Notes: a model not told the origin generated them from the sequence alone. Positions 8,334 through 18,278 are shown, counted from the stretch's first letter. The stretch is 64,000 nt of DNA from Jeotgalicoccus halotolerans (GCF_003387165.1 NZ_QUMW01000009.1:186001-250000); one strand, 5' to 3'. Made by a program: numbers and translations.

Positions 8334-10028
8334 ATGTGGGTGTATATATTAATCGCGATTATCATTTTGGTTATCGTGGCAGCAGCTGTACTGCTGTACT
8401 TAAGATCTGTAAAAACACAAATGATTGATACTCAATACAGCAGACTGCATGAAGTAAATCAGCTTCCATTTAAATTGGATTTAGTGAAATTAAAAAACTA
8501 TAACCTGCACGGCGAAGCGAAAGAGCTTTACGACAAATGGCAGGATGAATGGAACGAAACATTAAATACTCATAGTACACATGCAACAAATGCACTTGAA
8601 CAGTCTAAAATAAACGTTGAGCAATTTAAATTTGCCAAAAGTACAAAAAATAATGAGCTCGCAGGGGAAAATATCGAGATTATTAAAAATAAGTACGATG
8701 AACTGACTGAAGAAGTTGCAGGGTTTACAAAAGCTGTTGAAGAGGGGAAGCATCAGAATATTGAAAGCGAACGCTTGTACCGCGAAGCAAAACGCGATGT
8801 GCTCGCCAACGGCCACAAATTCGGAGATGCGAAAAAACCGCTGGAAGAAGTTATTAAAGCTTATGAGCCGGAAGTTGCAAGGTACGAAAAAATGGTCAAT
8901 GATGGAAATTATCTGCGTGCCAATGAGTTTATCTTCAACACTTACAACGAACTGCTGAACTTAAAAGACAGCATGGATGAAATTCCGAAACTTATTAAAG
9001 AAGTTCAAAAAGAACTGCCGCAGCAGTTCCAGGAACTGCGCTACGGCTGCAGAGATTTGCGTGCCAAGGGATACGATCTTGACCACATTAAAGTCGAAAA
9101 CAGGTTGTCAACGCTGAAAAGTAACTTAAACCGTGTTGAACCGCTGGTTGCTAAACTGGAGCTTGAAGAAGCCGACTCCATTTTAGAGAGTATTCACGAT
9201 GAGCTGGACGATATGTATGAACTTGTAGAGCATGAAGTTAATGCGAAGAATAAGTTCGACGGCGGCAAGGATGTTATTACAGATGAATTATTTAACGCCA
9301 AAGCATTGAACTATACACTGCGCACTGAAATCGATTATATTAAAGATCAGTATCATATCGATGAATCTGATGTTCAAAAGGTAATGAATTATGAAAACGA
9401 AATTGAAAATCTGATTTCGATTTACAGCGGTATGATTGAAGAAACTGAGAAAAACACGACGCGCTACAGTGCTATCGTGGATAATATCGATTATTTAAAA
9501 AATAATGCGCATACGATTCATGAAGAACAGAACAGCATTCAGGAGCATCTGGTCAGTTTGCGTGAAGATGATGCGGAAGCTCGTGAGAATCTGCGTTACG
9601 TCAATGACCGGAAAGAAAAGGTGTACCGTGAACTGATGGCATCGAACCTTGTAACACTGCCTGAGCAGTTTATCGTTATGAAGCATGAAATTGAAGTGAA
9701 TATTAAAGAAATTGAAAATTACTTCAGCCGGCGCCCGCTGAATGTGGAATACGTTAAAGCCAAAGTAAATGATACTGTTCTGATGATGAATAAATTTGAA
9801 CAGGAAGCATATGCGGTGATGAGAGATTCAGAGCTGACGGAGCTGATGATTCAGTACGGCAACAGATTCCGCAGTACGGATGCGGATTTGAATGCTCATT
9901 TAAATGAAGCAGAGCGCTTATTTAAAGAAAACCGTTACAAACGTGCACTGGACGTTGCTAAAGATGCAGTGGAAAGTGTGGAGCCCGGCAGTGCGGCGAA
10001 AATAGAAAAACAATATGATAATAATTAA
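8334..10028 (+). CDS. ezrA: Septation ring formation regulator EzrA
   Basis: Negative regulator of FtsZ ring assembly and part of the divisome in low-GC Gram-positives. The 564-residue length is standard. One N-terminal membrane segment (about 2-23) is followed by a long spectrin-like coiled-coil cytoplasmic region; the C-terminal part contains YKRALDVAKDAVE. ATG at 8334 follows AGGAGG (8320-8325), and a perfect -10 TATAAT lies at 8301-8306 with a weak -35 (TTTTGC, 17-bp spacing). Confidence 0.95.
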   Translation: MWVYILIAIIILVIVAAAVLLYLRSVKTQMIDTQYSRLHEVNQLPFKLDLVKLKNYNLHGEAKELYDKWQDEWNETLNTHSTHATNALEQSKINVEQFKFAKSTKNNELAGENIEIIKNKYDELTEEVAGFTKAVEEGKHQNIESERLYREAKRDVLANGHKFGDAKKPLEEVIKAYEPEVARYEKMVNDGNYLRANEFIFNTYNELLNLKDSMDEIPKLIKEVQKELPQQFQELRYGCRDLRAKGYDLDHIKVENRLSTLKSNLNRVEPLVAKLELEEADSILESIHDELDDMYELVEHEVNAKNKFDGGKDVITDELFNAKALNYTLRTEIDYIKDQYHIDESDVQKVMNYENEIENLISIYSGMIEETEKNTTRYSAIVDNIDYLKNNAHTIHEEQNSIQEHLVSLREDDAEARENLRYVNDRKEKVYRELMASNLVTLPEQFIVMKHEIEVNIKEIENYFSRRPLNVEYVKAKVNDTVLMMNKFEQEAYAVMRDSELTELMIQYGNRFRSTDADLNAHLNEAERLFKENRYKRALDVAKDAVESVEPGSAAKIEKQYDNN

Positions 10029-10032
10029 CATC

Positions 10033-10066
10033 ATGACTTAGGATATGTCATATCCTAAGTCATTTT
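10033..10066 (+). terminator. Terminator of ezrA
   Basis: A 15-bp perfect stem (ATGACTTAGGATATG with CATATCCTAAGTCAT, 1-nt T interruption) is followed by TTTT. Confidence 0.85.
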
Positions 10067-10085
10067 ATGTGAGAGGTGAATTAGG

Positions 10086-11213
10086 ATGATATATTTTGAT
10101 AATGCGGCGACGACAGCACCTTACAAAGAGGCACTTAAAACATATATAACAGCGAGTGAAAAATATTTTTACAATACAGCAAGTATTCATCAGAGCGGCA
10201 AAGATGCAGCGAAGCTGCTTGAAGCGGCTCGTGCTCAAATACTGGATCTGATGGGCTTGAAGACTTATGATTTAGTTTTTACAGCAAGTGCGACGGAAAG
10301 TAATAATATAGCGATTCAAAGTATGCTGAGACAAAAGAAACAGTTCGGCAGTACGATATTGACGAGTGAGCTCGAGCACCCGAGTATCGTCAACGTGCTG
10401 GAAGAAATGAAAAAGGATGGTTTTACGGTTAAGTATATTAATACGAATGAAGACGGCAAGGTAGATTTAGATCATTTAAAATCATTGCTGGATAGCGATG
10501 TTGTTTTCGTAACAGTGATGGCGCTGAATAACATTATCGGCAGCATCCAGCCGATAGAAGAAATTACCCGGATGCTTAAAGACTATCCAAAAGTTCATTT
10601 CCATGTCGATGCGACTCAAGCGATCGGCAAGACGGACTTGAATTACAACGGTGTCGATACAATCAGTATTTCCGCCCATAAATTTAACGGAGTAAAAGGC
10701 ATCGGGGGGCTGTTTATAAGGGATCTCGCAACAATGAGACCTATCCAGTACGGCGGAGGGCATGAGTATAATGTCAGAAGCGGGACAGTCAATCTGCCTG
10801 GAGCGGTGTCAATGGCTAAAGCACTCCGTCTGACGCTCGGTGAGGCGCGTGAAGTAAAGGAAAGACTGTCGCAATTTAATGAGAAAATAAGAACGGCTGT
10901 ACGGGACCTCCCATTTATTTATCTTCAGCCGAAGGCAGCGTCTTATATCGTGAACATGGCATTTATCGGCGCAAAAGGCGAAGTAGTCGTAAACGCCTTA
11001 TCAAAACGCGGTATCGCGGTGTCGACGACAAGCGCCTGCGCATCTAAACTTGCCACGTTGAACGAGACGCTGCTCGCCTTAAATAATGAAGATAAAATTA
11101 TCGAGGGCAGCATCCGTATATCGATGGGGCGTCATACAAGTGAAGATGATGTAAATAAATTGATTACTGCTTTACGAGAGGTTTACGAAGAATTAGGAGA
11201 TGTACTGAAATGA
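10086..11213 (+). CDS. nifZ: Cysteine desulfurase (NifS/IscS family), partner of ThiI
   Basis: A pyridoxal-phosphate enzyme that takes sulfur from cysteine as a persulfide. 375 residues; the PLP lysine is in SAHKFNG (about Lys199) and the persulfide cysteine in TSACASK (about Cys318). In Bacillus the desulfurase next to thiI (NifZ) supplies sulfur for 4-thiouridine in tRNA; the same pairing is seen here, with the stop overlapping the thiI start (ATGA). ATG at 10086 follows GAGAGGTG. Confidence 0.93.
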   Translation: MIYFDNAATTAPYKEALKTYITASEKYFYNTASIHQSGKDAAKLLEAARAQILDLMGLKTYDLVFTASATESNNIAIQSMLRQKKQFGSTILTSELEHPSIVNVLEEMKKDGFTVKYINTNEDGKVDLDHLKSLLDSDVVFVTVMALNNIIGSIQPIEEITRMLKDYPKVHFHVDATQAIGKTDLNYNGVDTISISAHKFNGVKGIGGLFIRDLATMRPIQYGGGHEYNVRSGTVNLPGAVSMAKALRLTLGEAREVKERLSQFNEKIRTAVRDLPFIYLQPKAASYIVNMAFIGAKGEVVVNALSKRGIAVSTTSACASKLATLNETLLALNNEDKIIEGSIRISMGRHTSEDDVNKLITALREVYEELGDVLK

Positions 11214-12412
11214 AATTTGATCACATATTAATACGCTACGGCGAACTGACACTGAAAACAAAAAACAGAAAAATGTTTGTAAATGCACTTCGCGAACGGA
11301 TGATGAAGGCACTGAAACAGTATGACGTACAAATTAAAGCGAATCGAGACCGCGCATATATCGTTTTAAACGAAGAAGATCCGCATGAAATTATTGATAA
11401 ACTGACTAATATCAGCGGTATTTTAAGCATGTCACCGGTCGTCAGACTGAAAAAAACGGATGAGGCAATGAAGGAAACCGCTCTTAAATTTTCTAATGAA
11501 ATTGAAACGGGCCATTCTTTTAAAATAGAAGTGAAACGGGCGGACAAGCAGTATCATCTGGATACCTACGGCGTTCAGCAGCTGCTGGGCAACCACGTCT
11601 TCGAAAACACATCGCATCTTACAGTTAACGTCAAAAATCCAGATTATAAAATACTGGCAGAAATAAGACCAGATGCAATTTACATGTACTACGAAACGAT
11701 TAAAGGACTTGGCGGCCTGCCGCTCGGCACCGGCGGCAAAGCGCTTCTCATGCTGTCAGGCGGAATTGACTCGCCGGTAGCGGGAATTGATATTATGCGC
11801 CGCGGTGTGGAAATCGAAGCGATTCACTTTCACTCTCCGCCTTACACGAGCCCGCAGGCGACTGATAAAGTTAAGGCACTCGTCGATATTATGAGTGAAA
11901 GAACGGGTTATGATATTAAACTTCACATCGTTCCGTTTACAGAACTGCAGACAACCTTGTATGACCGAATTCCGGATAACTTGTCGATGACTTCGACACG
12001 CCGTATTATGCTCCGCATCGCTGAAAAATTAACTAAGAAAATTGGCGGAGAAGCAGTCGTCAACGGTGAAAACCTCGGGCAGGTTGCTTCGCAGACCTTG
12101 ACAAGCATGTACGCGATAAATGAAGTGACCACACTGCCGGTTCTCCGTCCGCTGCTCACTTTAGAGAAAAATGATATCGTGAAAATGGCAAAAAAAATGG
12201 GAACATATGAAACTTCCATTCTGCCATTTGAAGACTGCTGTACAATTTTTAAACCGAAAGCACCGAAGACGAAACCATCATTGGAATCGGTGAAGAAATT
12301 CGAAGATGTCGTTGACTTTGAACCGATGATTGAAAAAGCGATGGAAAATATCGAAGTATATATGCCGTCGAAAAAAGAAAAAATTGAAGATGACTTCAGC
12401 GGTCTGCTGTAA
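11210..12412 (+). CDS. thiI: tRNA 4-thiouridine synthase ThiI
   Basis: Makes 4-thiouridine at position 8 of tRNA and contributes sulfur for thiamine synthesis. 400 residues: ferredoxin-like and THUMP domains (about 1-165), then a PP-loop ATPase domain with LLMLSGGIDSPVAG. It ends without the rhodanese domain of E. coli ThiI, the usual Firmicutes form, and has the family motif EDCCTIFKPKAPKTKP. Translationally coupled to the upstream desulfurase by a 4-nt overlap. Confidence 0.96.
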   Translation: MKFDHILIRYGELTLKTKNRKMFVNALRERMMKALKQYDVQIKANRDRAYIVLNEEDPHEIIDKLTNISGILSMSPVVRLKKTDEAMKETALKFSNEIETGHSFKIEVKRADKQYHLDTYGVQQLLGNHVFENTSHLTVNVKNPDYKILAEIRPDAIYMYYETIKGLGGLPLGTGGKALLMLSGGIDSPVAGIDIMRRGVEIEAIHFHSPPYTSPQATDKVKALVDIMSERTGYDIKLHIVPFTELQTTLYDRIPDNLSMTSTRRIMLRIAEKLTKKIGGEAVVNGENLGQVASQTLTSMYAINEVTTLPVLRPLLTLEKNDIVKMAKKMGTYETSILPFEDCCTIFKPKAPKTKPSLESVKKFEDVVDFEPMIEKAMENIEVYMPSKKEKIEDDFSGLL

Positions 12413-12420
12413 GGCGTGTT

Positions 12421-12451
12421 ATCCCGGAAGATTGACTTCCGGGGATTTTTT
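12421..12451 (+). terminator. Terminator of nifZ-thiI
   Basis: ATCCCGGAAG pairs with CTTCCGGGGAT around ATTGA, then a T run. Confidence 0.9.
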
Positions 12452-12492
12452 ATATAGCTTGAAACTAAACTGAGAATTAAAGGGGAAAATTT

Positions 12493-12657
12493 ATGAGAAG
12501 TTTAGGGTTCTTATGTCTGCTTGGTGTAATTTTGTTATTTGGCACGCTGGCTTTGGATTTACATAACTTTGGTCTGTTGACTTACGGACTTGGATTCATT
12601 TTAACTATTCTGGCAGCGTATTTTTTTGCTAAAGATAACAAAATGAAGAGAGAGTAA
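12493..12657 (+). CDS. Small two-helix membrane protein, 54 aa
   Basis: A short frame beginning MRSLGFLCLLGVILLF, with two hydrophobic segments (about 4-21 and 27-44) and a charged tail ending AKDNKMKRE. ATG at 12493 is preceded by AAAGGGGAAA at good spacing, and the downstream hairpin at 12729 can terminate it. I do not recognise a family; it could be a small membrane or stress peptide. Coding status rests on the ribosome-binding site and the regular two-helix pattern. Confidence 0.6.
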   Translation: MRSLGFLCLLGVILLFGTLALDLHNFGLLTYGLGFILTILAAYFFAKDNKMKRE

Positions 12658-12728
12658 TTTCTTTTAATACTGAACCGCCGTCGTCCTCGGAAACCGTCAA
12701 AAATCGTTAATTCTCCAAAAAGCCACAC

Positions 12729-12770
12729 AAAAAGGCAGATCCTCTTCGAAATCTGAGGATCTGCCTTTTA
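12729..12770 (-). terminator. Bidirectional terminator between the small ORF and the cdd-like gene
   Basis: A long stem (AGGCAGATCCTC with GAGGATCTGCCT) has A/T runs on both sides, so it can serve both converging units. Confidence 0.85.
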
Positions 12771-12777
12771 AATTTGC

Positions 12778-13161
12778 TTATATATCCCAGCGCTCAGGAA
12801 GCAGCGCGCTCAAGGGAACAATTCTTTCTCCAGATACATGAACATTGCATTCATAATTTCTGTTATTTATCTGCACGATAAACTCCCTGCACCTGCCGCA
12901 TGGCGGAAGTACACGGCCGTTACGGTGCACCGCGATAATTTCTTTAATGCGTGTTTCACCTGCCGTAACCATCGCTGCAATTGCTGAATGTTCTGCACAA
13001 AATCCGATGGAGCAGGCGACATCAATCGCAACGCCGGTGAATACATTATCATTTTCCGTCAAAAGTGCAGAAGCAACGTAGCCGGCTTTACCATTCCGCG
13101 CAAGTTTTCTTGGGCGCAGCGTATTTTGTGCTATCTTATGCAAATCAAGATTTTCTGTCAT
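12778..13161 (-). CDS. Cytidine deaminase-superfamily protein
   Basis: A 127-residue zinc deaminase. Zinc ligands and the proton shuttle are visible as Cys55-Ala-Glu57 (FCAEHSA) and Cys88/Cys91 (PPCGRCREF). Tetrameric cytidine deaminases and blasticidin-S deaminase share this three-cysteine arrangement; overall it looks closer to the blasticidin-S deaminase-like branch than to classical Cdd, so the substrate is uncertain. It converges on the small ORF and lies 15 bp downstream of the NAD kinase gene, probably co-transcribed. ATG at 13161 follows GGAGG closely. Confidence 0.8.
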   Translation of the reverse strand: MTENLDLHKIAQNTLRPRKLARNGKAGYVASALLTENDNVFTGVAIDVACSIGFCAEHSAIAAMVTAGETRIKEIIAVHRNGRVLPPCGRCREFIVQINNRNYECNVHVSGERIVPLSALLPERWDI

Positions 13162-13176
13162 ATTCCTCCGCCGCCT

Positions 13177-13974
13177 TTACAGGAAATTCCTCTGTGTTTT
13201 GTGCCAGAATGTATTGTTGTGCAGTCTGATAGTTTTAATTGTTTTATCACTTAACTTGATGCTCACTTTTTCAGTATTCTGCACACTTAGCGCTTCATTG
13301 TCCATGCTCATAATCGGGTAGTAATTATCGGACTGGTCGATAACTATTGTAATAGGACGTTCCTTAGACAGGAGAAAACTCGTTCCGAGTGTGCGGTGAT
13401 TATTATTGTTGACACTGCCGAGTTCTGTTACCTGCATGGCACTAATCAGGGGATCAACTACAGCGCCGCCGAGCGATTTATTATAGCCGGTTGAGCCTGT
13501 CGGTGTCGAAACCACAATCCCGTCTCCATTAAAGTGTTCAAACAGAAAATCTTCTATGTAAATATCCATCATAATTGTGCGGACCAGACTCGAACGAAGC
13601 GTAAATTCGTTCAGGCAGTAATTGGGCTGATTATTATTTACTTTTACTTCGATTACAGGATAGTTGCGCATCTCAAAATTATTCAGTTTAAACACGCGTC
13701 TAATTTCAGAAAGATTATGGTAATTGAAGTCCACATACATATAATTGCGTTCTTCAATACCGATACCGATGTACATACAGTCGTTTCTAAAATCATTTTT
13801 TCTGATCGCCTGTAAAAAGGCGCCGTCTCCGCCAATCGATGCAACGATACTGGCGTCATTACAATTATCAACAGTTTTAATTCCGAACTCATCGAACAGG
13901 TTCACAAGATCGCTGACAATTTTTTTAGAATTTTTATTACTGGGTTCAAAGAAATAAATAGTATTATTTACCAT
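13177..13974 (-). CDS. ppnK: NAD kinase
   Basis: Phosphorylates NAD+ to NADP+ in the cytoplasm. 265 residues with the catalytic GGDG motif (residues 48-51, SIGGDGAFLQ), LNEFTLRSS and GDGIVVSTPTGSTGYNKSLG. It corresponds by position (next to sppA) to the second Bacillus NAD kinase. ATG at 13974 with GGAG ten bases upstream. The 264-bp divergent region to sppA is very A+T-rich and shows no further gene. Confidence 0.92.
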   Translation of the reverse strand: MVNNTIYFFEPSNKNSKKIVSDLVNLFDEFGIKTVDNCNDASIVASIGGDGAFLQAIRKNDFRNDCMYIGIGIEERNYMYVDFNYHNLSEIRRVFKLNNFEMRNYPVIEVKVNNNQPNYCLNEFTLRSSLVRTIMMDIYIEDFLFEHFNGDGIVVSTPTGSTGYNKSLGGAVVDPLISAMQVTELGSVNNNNHRTLGTSFLLSKERPITIVIDQSDNYYPIMSMDNEALSVQNTEKVSIKLSDKTIKTIRLHNNTFWHKTQRNFL

Positions 13975-14238
13975 ATTTAAAGTACTCCTATATCTAAATA
14001 ATTGCTTTATCCATCTTAGTTAATTATTAAATAATATAATTATTTCAAATTATATACTAGTGAATGATTTTATGCATGACTATCGTTTAAATATAAGTCT
14101 TCACAGCGTATCTTGTGTCTTGTCAAAAACGATAAAATCGCTACTGTAATTTGAAGATAAAAATTTCCGGCTGTGAGGCGAAACGTATTTAAAAAAATGT
14201 TATCATAAAATGGACTTTTAAAAATAGGAGGATCTTTC

Positions 14239-15240
14239 ATGAAAAGAATTATCGCTTTAGTTTCAGCAATCGCTCTTGTGATACTCGGTCTCGGCACGTC
14301 GTTTATGACATCGCTGTGGGCGAGTGACTGGCAGGATATGTTCGATGACTTTTCAGATTCAGGAGCACCGATTTCCCAGGTGCTTGAAGAAGGGGATGCA
14401 GGCAGTAAAATTGCCGTCGTAAATTTTGATGGCGTGATTCAGGATACAGGTTCTATGGGCGGCGGAATGTTCGCGACAGAAGGTTACGACCACCCGATGA
14501 CAATCCAAGCCTTAAAGGATATTGCAGCTGATGATACATACAGTGCAGTATTACTGAATGTCAATTCGCCTGGCGGCGGTGTCTTTGAAAGTGCGGAGAT
14601 ACATAAGTATTTAATGGAAATTAAAGAAAGCGGCAAGACAATTTACAGTTCAATGGGGAATATGGCAGCGTCCGGCGGCTACTACGTATCTGCACCGGCT
14701 GATCAGATTTTCGCCACTGATGAAACAATAACAGGTTCAATCGGTGTTATTATGCAGAGCATGAACTACAGTGAACTTGCTGAAAACTTCGGCATTTCTT
14801 TCGATGTGTATAAGAGCGGCAAAATGAAAGATATGATGTCCGCTTCACGCGAAGCTACTGAAGAAGAGCAGGATTACCTGCAGAGCATTGTCGATACGAT
14901 GTTCCAGGATTTTGTTGATGTGGTAGCTGAAGGCCGCGGCATGTCAGAAGAAAAGGTAAGAGAGCTTGCTGACGGCAGAATTTACCTCGGCGGCGAAGCA
15001 ATTGAAAATGGGCTGGTTGACCAGGAAGGCTACTTTGACGATGCACTGGCTGCCTTGAAAGAAGAAATCGGCGGGACACCGCAGGTAGTTGAATTCGGCG
15101 GCGCTCAAATGACGTCATTCCCGTTCGGTGTTAAAGTCCAGAACGCTCTTGAAAGTATTACCGGCGGCGGAGAAGTTAAAATGGTCCAGGAACTGATTAA
15201 CAACCGTCAGGGTGCCGAACCGATGTATCTATATGAATAA
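14239..15240 (+). CDS. sppA: Signal peptide peptidase SppA
   Basis: A membrane-bound serine protease that degrades cleaved signal peptides. 333 residues with an N-terminal membrane anchor (about 5-24). The Ser/Lys dyad is visible: Ser145 in MAASGGYY and Lys195 in KSGKMKDM, about 50 residues apart as in Bacillus SppA. ATG at 14239 follows AGGAGGA. It is followed after 12 bp by the RDD-family gene, the Bacillus sppA-yteJ arrangement. Confidence 0.95.
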   Translation: MKRIIALVSAIALVILGLGTSFMTSLWASDWQDMFDDFSDSGAPISQVLEEGDAGSKIAVVNFDGVIQDTGSMGGGMFATEGYDHPMTIQALKDIAADDTYSAVLLNVNSPGGGVFESAEIHKYLMEIKESGKTIYSSMGNMAASGGYYVSAPADQIFATDETITGSIGVIMQSMNYSELAENFGISFDVYKSGKMKDMMSASREATEEEQDYLQSIVDTMFQDFVDVVAEGRGMSEEKVRELADGRIYLGGEAIENGLVDQEGYFDDALAALKEEIGGTPQVVEFGGAQMTSFPFGVKVQNALESITGGGEVKMVQELINNRQGAEPMYLYE

Positions 15241-15252
15241 GGAGGGGTATCG

Positions 15253-15834
15253 ATGGAAGAAACTAACGGAATTGTAAGAAAAGATACCGATTATATCCAG
15301 CAGCTGGAATATATGACCCACGCTGCCTTTTTCCCGAGATTCGTCGGCTATCTTATAGATATTATCGTCCTTTGGGCTGTGGCTCAGCTGACAATCGTGC
15401 CGGTTCTGACTATGCTCGGTGTGAGAGATGTCTTTTTCGGCATCGAAGCATTGTCGCTTGAAAATATCTCGACGACACTCTTGTATTTTATCTACTTTAC
15501 TCTGATGACTTACTTCTTTAAGCAGACACTCGGCAAAATGATATTAGGCATCAGCGTTATTTCTTCAAAAGGAAAGAAACTGACTTTTTCTCAGGTGTTT
15601 TTCAGGGAAACAGTCGGCAGAATCATTTCGAATACTTTATTGTATTTACCATACCTTGCAGTGCTGTTTACCGATTCAAAAATCGGACTGCATGACTTTA
15701 TCGCTGACACGTACGCGGTGAATAATAAGTACAAGGCTTACGGTGATGCTATTAAAAGTGAAATGACTCCGGAGAATGCACAGAAGCTGCAGGAGAAAGA
15801 AGAATTCAGCACTGCATCAAAACGCAACTTCTAA
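15253..15834 (+). CDS. RDD-family membrane protein (YteJ-like)
   Basis: A 193-residue membrane protein with the RDD fold: Arg in FFPRFVGYLIDIIVL (first helix), a second helix pair ending QTLGKMILGISV, and the signature LHDFIADTYAV. Bacillus YteJ, also next to sppA, acts with SppA in resistance to lantibiotics; the same role is plausible here by position. The RBS GGAGGGG overlaps the sppA stop, indicating coupling. Confidence 0.9.
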   Translation: MEETNGIVRKDTDYIQQLEYMTHAAFFPRFVGYLIDIIVLWAVAQLTIVPVLTMLGVRDVFFGIEALSLENISTTLLYFIYFTLMTYFFKQTLGKMILGISVISSKGKKLTFSQVFFRETVGRIISNTLLYLPYLAVLFTDSKIGLHDFIADTYAVNNKYKAYGDAIKSEMTPENAQKLQEKEEFSTASKRNF

Positions 15835-15893
15835 TAGAACCCGATGTTAAGTAATTGAAGCGGCGGAGAGTATATAATATAATCAGGTAACTA

Positions 15894-15926
15894 GGACTAT
15901 CCTAAATGGATAGTCCATATTTTTTT
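15894..15926 (+). terminator. Terminator of sppA-RDD
   Basis: GGACTATCC pairs with GGATAGTCC around TAAAT, followed by a run of Ts. A TATAAT-like sequence just upstream (15873-15878) leaves open that the hairpin is a leader structure of the next gene. Confidence 0.75.
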
Positions 15927-15940
15927 AAAGAGGGATATAT

Positions 15941-16840
15941 ATGGCGAAAACTACGATGGAACAAGTATATGAAGAACTGAATACCAGAATAAATGAGATT
16001 GTTAAAAAAGATGAAAAACCAAGACTGGAAGCACTTGCTGAAAGCCTGCTGCAGGTACATGCAGCAGGTTCTTTAAGCGACCTCAGAAAAGCTTTTCAGT
16101 TTTCCTATTTGAACCAGGTCAAAGAAGAGCCGGTGCAGAGCAACCACCAGCTGACACCGGACGCGATCGGCTACCTCGTTGCGCATATTATCGATTTATT
16201 TACTGCAGGCAAAGAAACTGAACTGCTCGATATCGGCAGCGGCACAGGGCACCTTGCGATGACAGTAAAAGAAATGGTAGATAATGTAAACCTGTCGGGG
16301 GTTGAAGTTGATCCGGCACTCGCGGAAATTAACGCAAACCTGTGCGAATTTTTAAAAGTGCCGATGTATATCCATCCTCAAAACGTCATTGAACCGAGCA
16401 GAATTCCGTCAGGTGATATCGCGATTGGCGACCTGCCTGTAGGGTATTACCCGCTGCCTGCTGCAAATTACAAGACAGCATTTGAAGAAGGTCAGAGCTA
16501 TGCGCATCTATTAATGCTTGAAGCGGGCATGAATTTAGTGAAAAACGACGGTCTTGGGGTCTTTATCGTACCGTCGAATATGCTGGAAGAAAATAATGAC
16601 ACGATTAAAAAATATATTTCTGAAGATGCGACACTGCTGATGTTTTTAAATCTGCCGGCAACGATTTTCAAAACTGAAAAGCAGAGAAAATCAATTATTG
16701 TACTGAAGAAAGGTTTCTCGCCTCTTATTAATAATGAAGTATTAATCGGTGATGTGCCAGATTTTAAAAATGCTGCGAAAATGCAGGAATTTTTACGTCA
16801 GCTGAACGACTGGTATGAACAGTACAGCGGAAAGCAGTGA
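15941..16840 (+). CDS. Class I SAM-dependent methyltransferase (YtxK-like)
   Basis: A 299-residue N6-adenine-methylase-like protein: helical N-terminal region, a SAM-binding motif [13 protein letters not shown] (about residue 90) and DLPVGYYP in the place of the catalytic NPPY/DPPY motif. It corresponds to Bacillus YtxK, which also precedes ackA; its substrate is not known. ATG at 15941 follows AGAGGGA. Only 7 bp separate its stop from ackA. Confidence 0.88.
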   Translation: MAKTTMEQVYEELNTRINEIVKKDEKPRLEALAESLLQVHAAGSLSDLRKAFQFSYLNQVKEEPVQSNHQLTPDAIGYLVAHIIDLFTAGKETELLDIGSGTGHLAMTVKEMVDNVNLSGVEVDPALAEINANLCEFLKVPMYIHPQNVIEPSRIPSGDIAIGDLPVGYYPLPAANYKTAFEEGQSYAHLLMLEAGMNLVKNDGLGVFIVPSNMLEENNDTIKKYISEDATLLMFLNLPATIFKTEKQRKSIIVLKKGFSPLINNEVLIGDVPDFKNAAKMQEFLRQLNDWYEQYSGKQ

Positions 16841-16847
16841 TAACACC

Positions 16848-18038
16848 ATGACAAAAATACTTGCGATAAATGCCGGCAGTTCGTCTTTTAAGTTCGAGCT
16901 CTTTAATATGCCTGAGGAAACTGAAATTGCACGCGGGCTGGTTGAACGCATTGGTCTTTCCGGCGGGAAATTCACCTTGAACAGCGAAGGCGGCCGCGAA
17001 ATAATTGAAAGAGATTTTAAAAATCATAAAGAAGCAGTTAACGTGATGCTGGAAACTCTAGTGGATAAAAAAATTATCCAATCAATCGAAGATATTGACG
17101 GTACCGGCCACCGTGTAGTGCACGGCGGAGAAACATTTACCGATGCCGTTGTTATCGATGAAGCAGTTACGAGAGAAATCGAGAAGCTGTCTGAATTTGC
17201 GCCGCTTCATAACCCGGCTAACCTCATGGGGATTCAAGCGATGATGGAGCTGCTGCCTGACGTGACTCATGTCGCAGTATTTGATACATCCTTCCATCAG
17301 ACGATGCCGGAAAGTTCTTATCTGTACAGTCTGCCTTATAAGTACTATAAAGACTACCGCATCCGTAAATTCGGCTTCCACGGCACGAGTCATAAATATG
17401 TGACGAATCGTGCCGGCGAGCTGTTAAAACGTCCGCTTCAGGAACTGCGTCTGATCAGCTGCCACCTCGGTAACGGAGCGAGTATCGCTGCAGTTAAAGC
17501 AGGCGAGTCACTGGACACGTCGATGGGCTTTACCCCGCTCGCTGGTGTGACGATGGGAACGCGCTCGGGTAACATCGACCCGTCGCTCATCCCTTACATA
17601 ATGGAAAAAACCGATAAAAGTGCAGTGGAAGTGCTGAACGTGCTGAACAAAGAATCCGGTCTGCTTGGTGTCAGCGGATTTTCAAGCGATTTAAGAGACA
17701 TTACTGAAGAAGCGAAAAATGGCAATGAACGCGCTGAACTGGCCTTAGAAGTATTCAGCTCGAGCATCCATAAATATATGGGCTCCTATGCTGCCCGCAT
17801 GGGCGGTGTGGATGCGATAATATTTACAGCGGGTGTCGGGGAAAACTCTGCGCTGATCCGTGAAAAAGTATTGGACAGCCTCGAATTTATGGGAGTTTAT
17901 CTGGATAAAAAAACGAACAATGAAACCGTCGGTATTGAAGCGACAATCAGTCATTCCTATTCACCGGTTAAGGTGCTGGTAATTCCTACGGATGAAGAAG
18001 TGATGATAGCAAGAGAAGTCTTAAGAAAGATAGCTTAG
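16848..18038 (+). CDS. ackA: Acetate kinase
   Basis: Converts acetyl phosphate and ADP to acetate and ATP in overflow metabolism. 396 residues; begins [19 protein letters not shown] (ASKHA phosphate-binding motif), with [21 protein letters not shown] and HLGNGAS. The frame extends 11 codons upstream into ytxK, but the [10 protein letters not shown] start at 16848 matches the family. The ribosome-binding site is weak (GGAAAG inside ytxK), which suggests translational coupling with ytxK. Confidence 0.97.
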   Translation: MTKILAINAGSSSFKFELFNMPEETEIARGLVERIGLSGGKFTLNSEGGREIIERDFKNHKEAVNVMLETLVDKKIIQSIEDIDGTGHRVVHGGETFTDAVVIDEAVTREIEKLSEFAPLHNPANLMGIQAMMELLPDVTHVAVFDTSFHQTMPESSYLYSLPYKYYKDYRIRKFGFHGTSHKYVTNRAGELLKRPLQELRLISCHLGNGASIAAVKAGESLDTSMGFTPLAGVTMGTRSGNIDPSLIPYIMEKTDKSAVEVLNVLNKESGLLGVSGFSSDLRDITEEAKNGNERAELALEVFSSSIHKYMGSYAARMGGVDAIIFTAGVGENSALIREKVLDSLEFMGVYLDKKTNNETVGIEATISHSYSPVKVLVIPTDEEVMIAREVLRKIA

Positions 18039-18077
18039 TACGAAGGGCTAGAAATATACATTGTGAAATTTTCATTT

Positions 18078-18113
18078 GACGCTTTCATCGGATAATGATG
18101 GAGGCGTTTTTAT
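18078..18113 (+). terminator. Terminator of ackA
   Basis: GACGCTTTCATC pairs with GATGGAGGCGTT (wobbles) around GGATAAT, then Ts. Confidence 0.8.
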
Positions 18114-18118
18114 ATCTT

Positions 18119-18189
18119 TAAAAAGAAAAAAAGCTCATGCCCGCTTGAAACACCTCTTGGATATCTCAAGCAGACACGAGCTCTGCCTA
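18119..18189 (-). ncRNA. Candidate small RNA of about 70 nt with own promoter and terminator
   Basis: On the minus strand a promoter (see 18196-18224) would start transcription near 18189. The whole short transcript is essentially one long hairpin: 19 bp including several G-T wobbles (18182-18164 with 18150-18132) around a 13-nt loop, ending in a long T run (18131-18119). No open frame lies on the minus strand here, and the ackA terminator at 18078-18113 is separate. This reads as a free-standing small RNA gene. I do not recognise a known family. Confidence 0.5.
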
Positions 18190-18195
18190 AAGTTA

Positions 18196-18224
18196 ATTTT
18201 ACTAAATATATTTTAAGTATTCAA
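18196..18224 (-). promoter_or_regulatory. Predicted promoter of the candidate small RNA
   Basis: -35 TTGAAT (18224-18219), a 17-bp spacer and -10 TAAAAT (18201-18196) on the minus strand. Confidence 0.5.
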
Positions 18225-18278
18225 GTAATGACATGCAGTTCAAAGGAAGATGCTAAAAATAAAGGATGAGATGAACTT

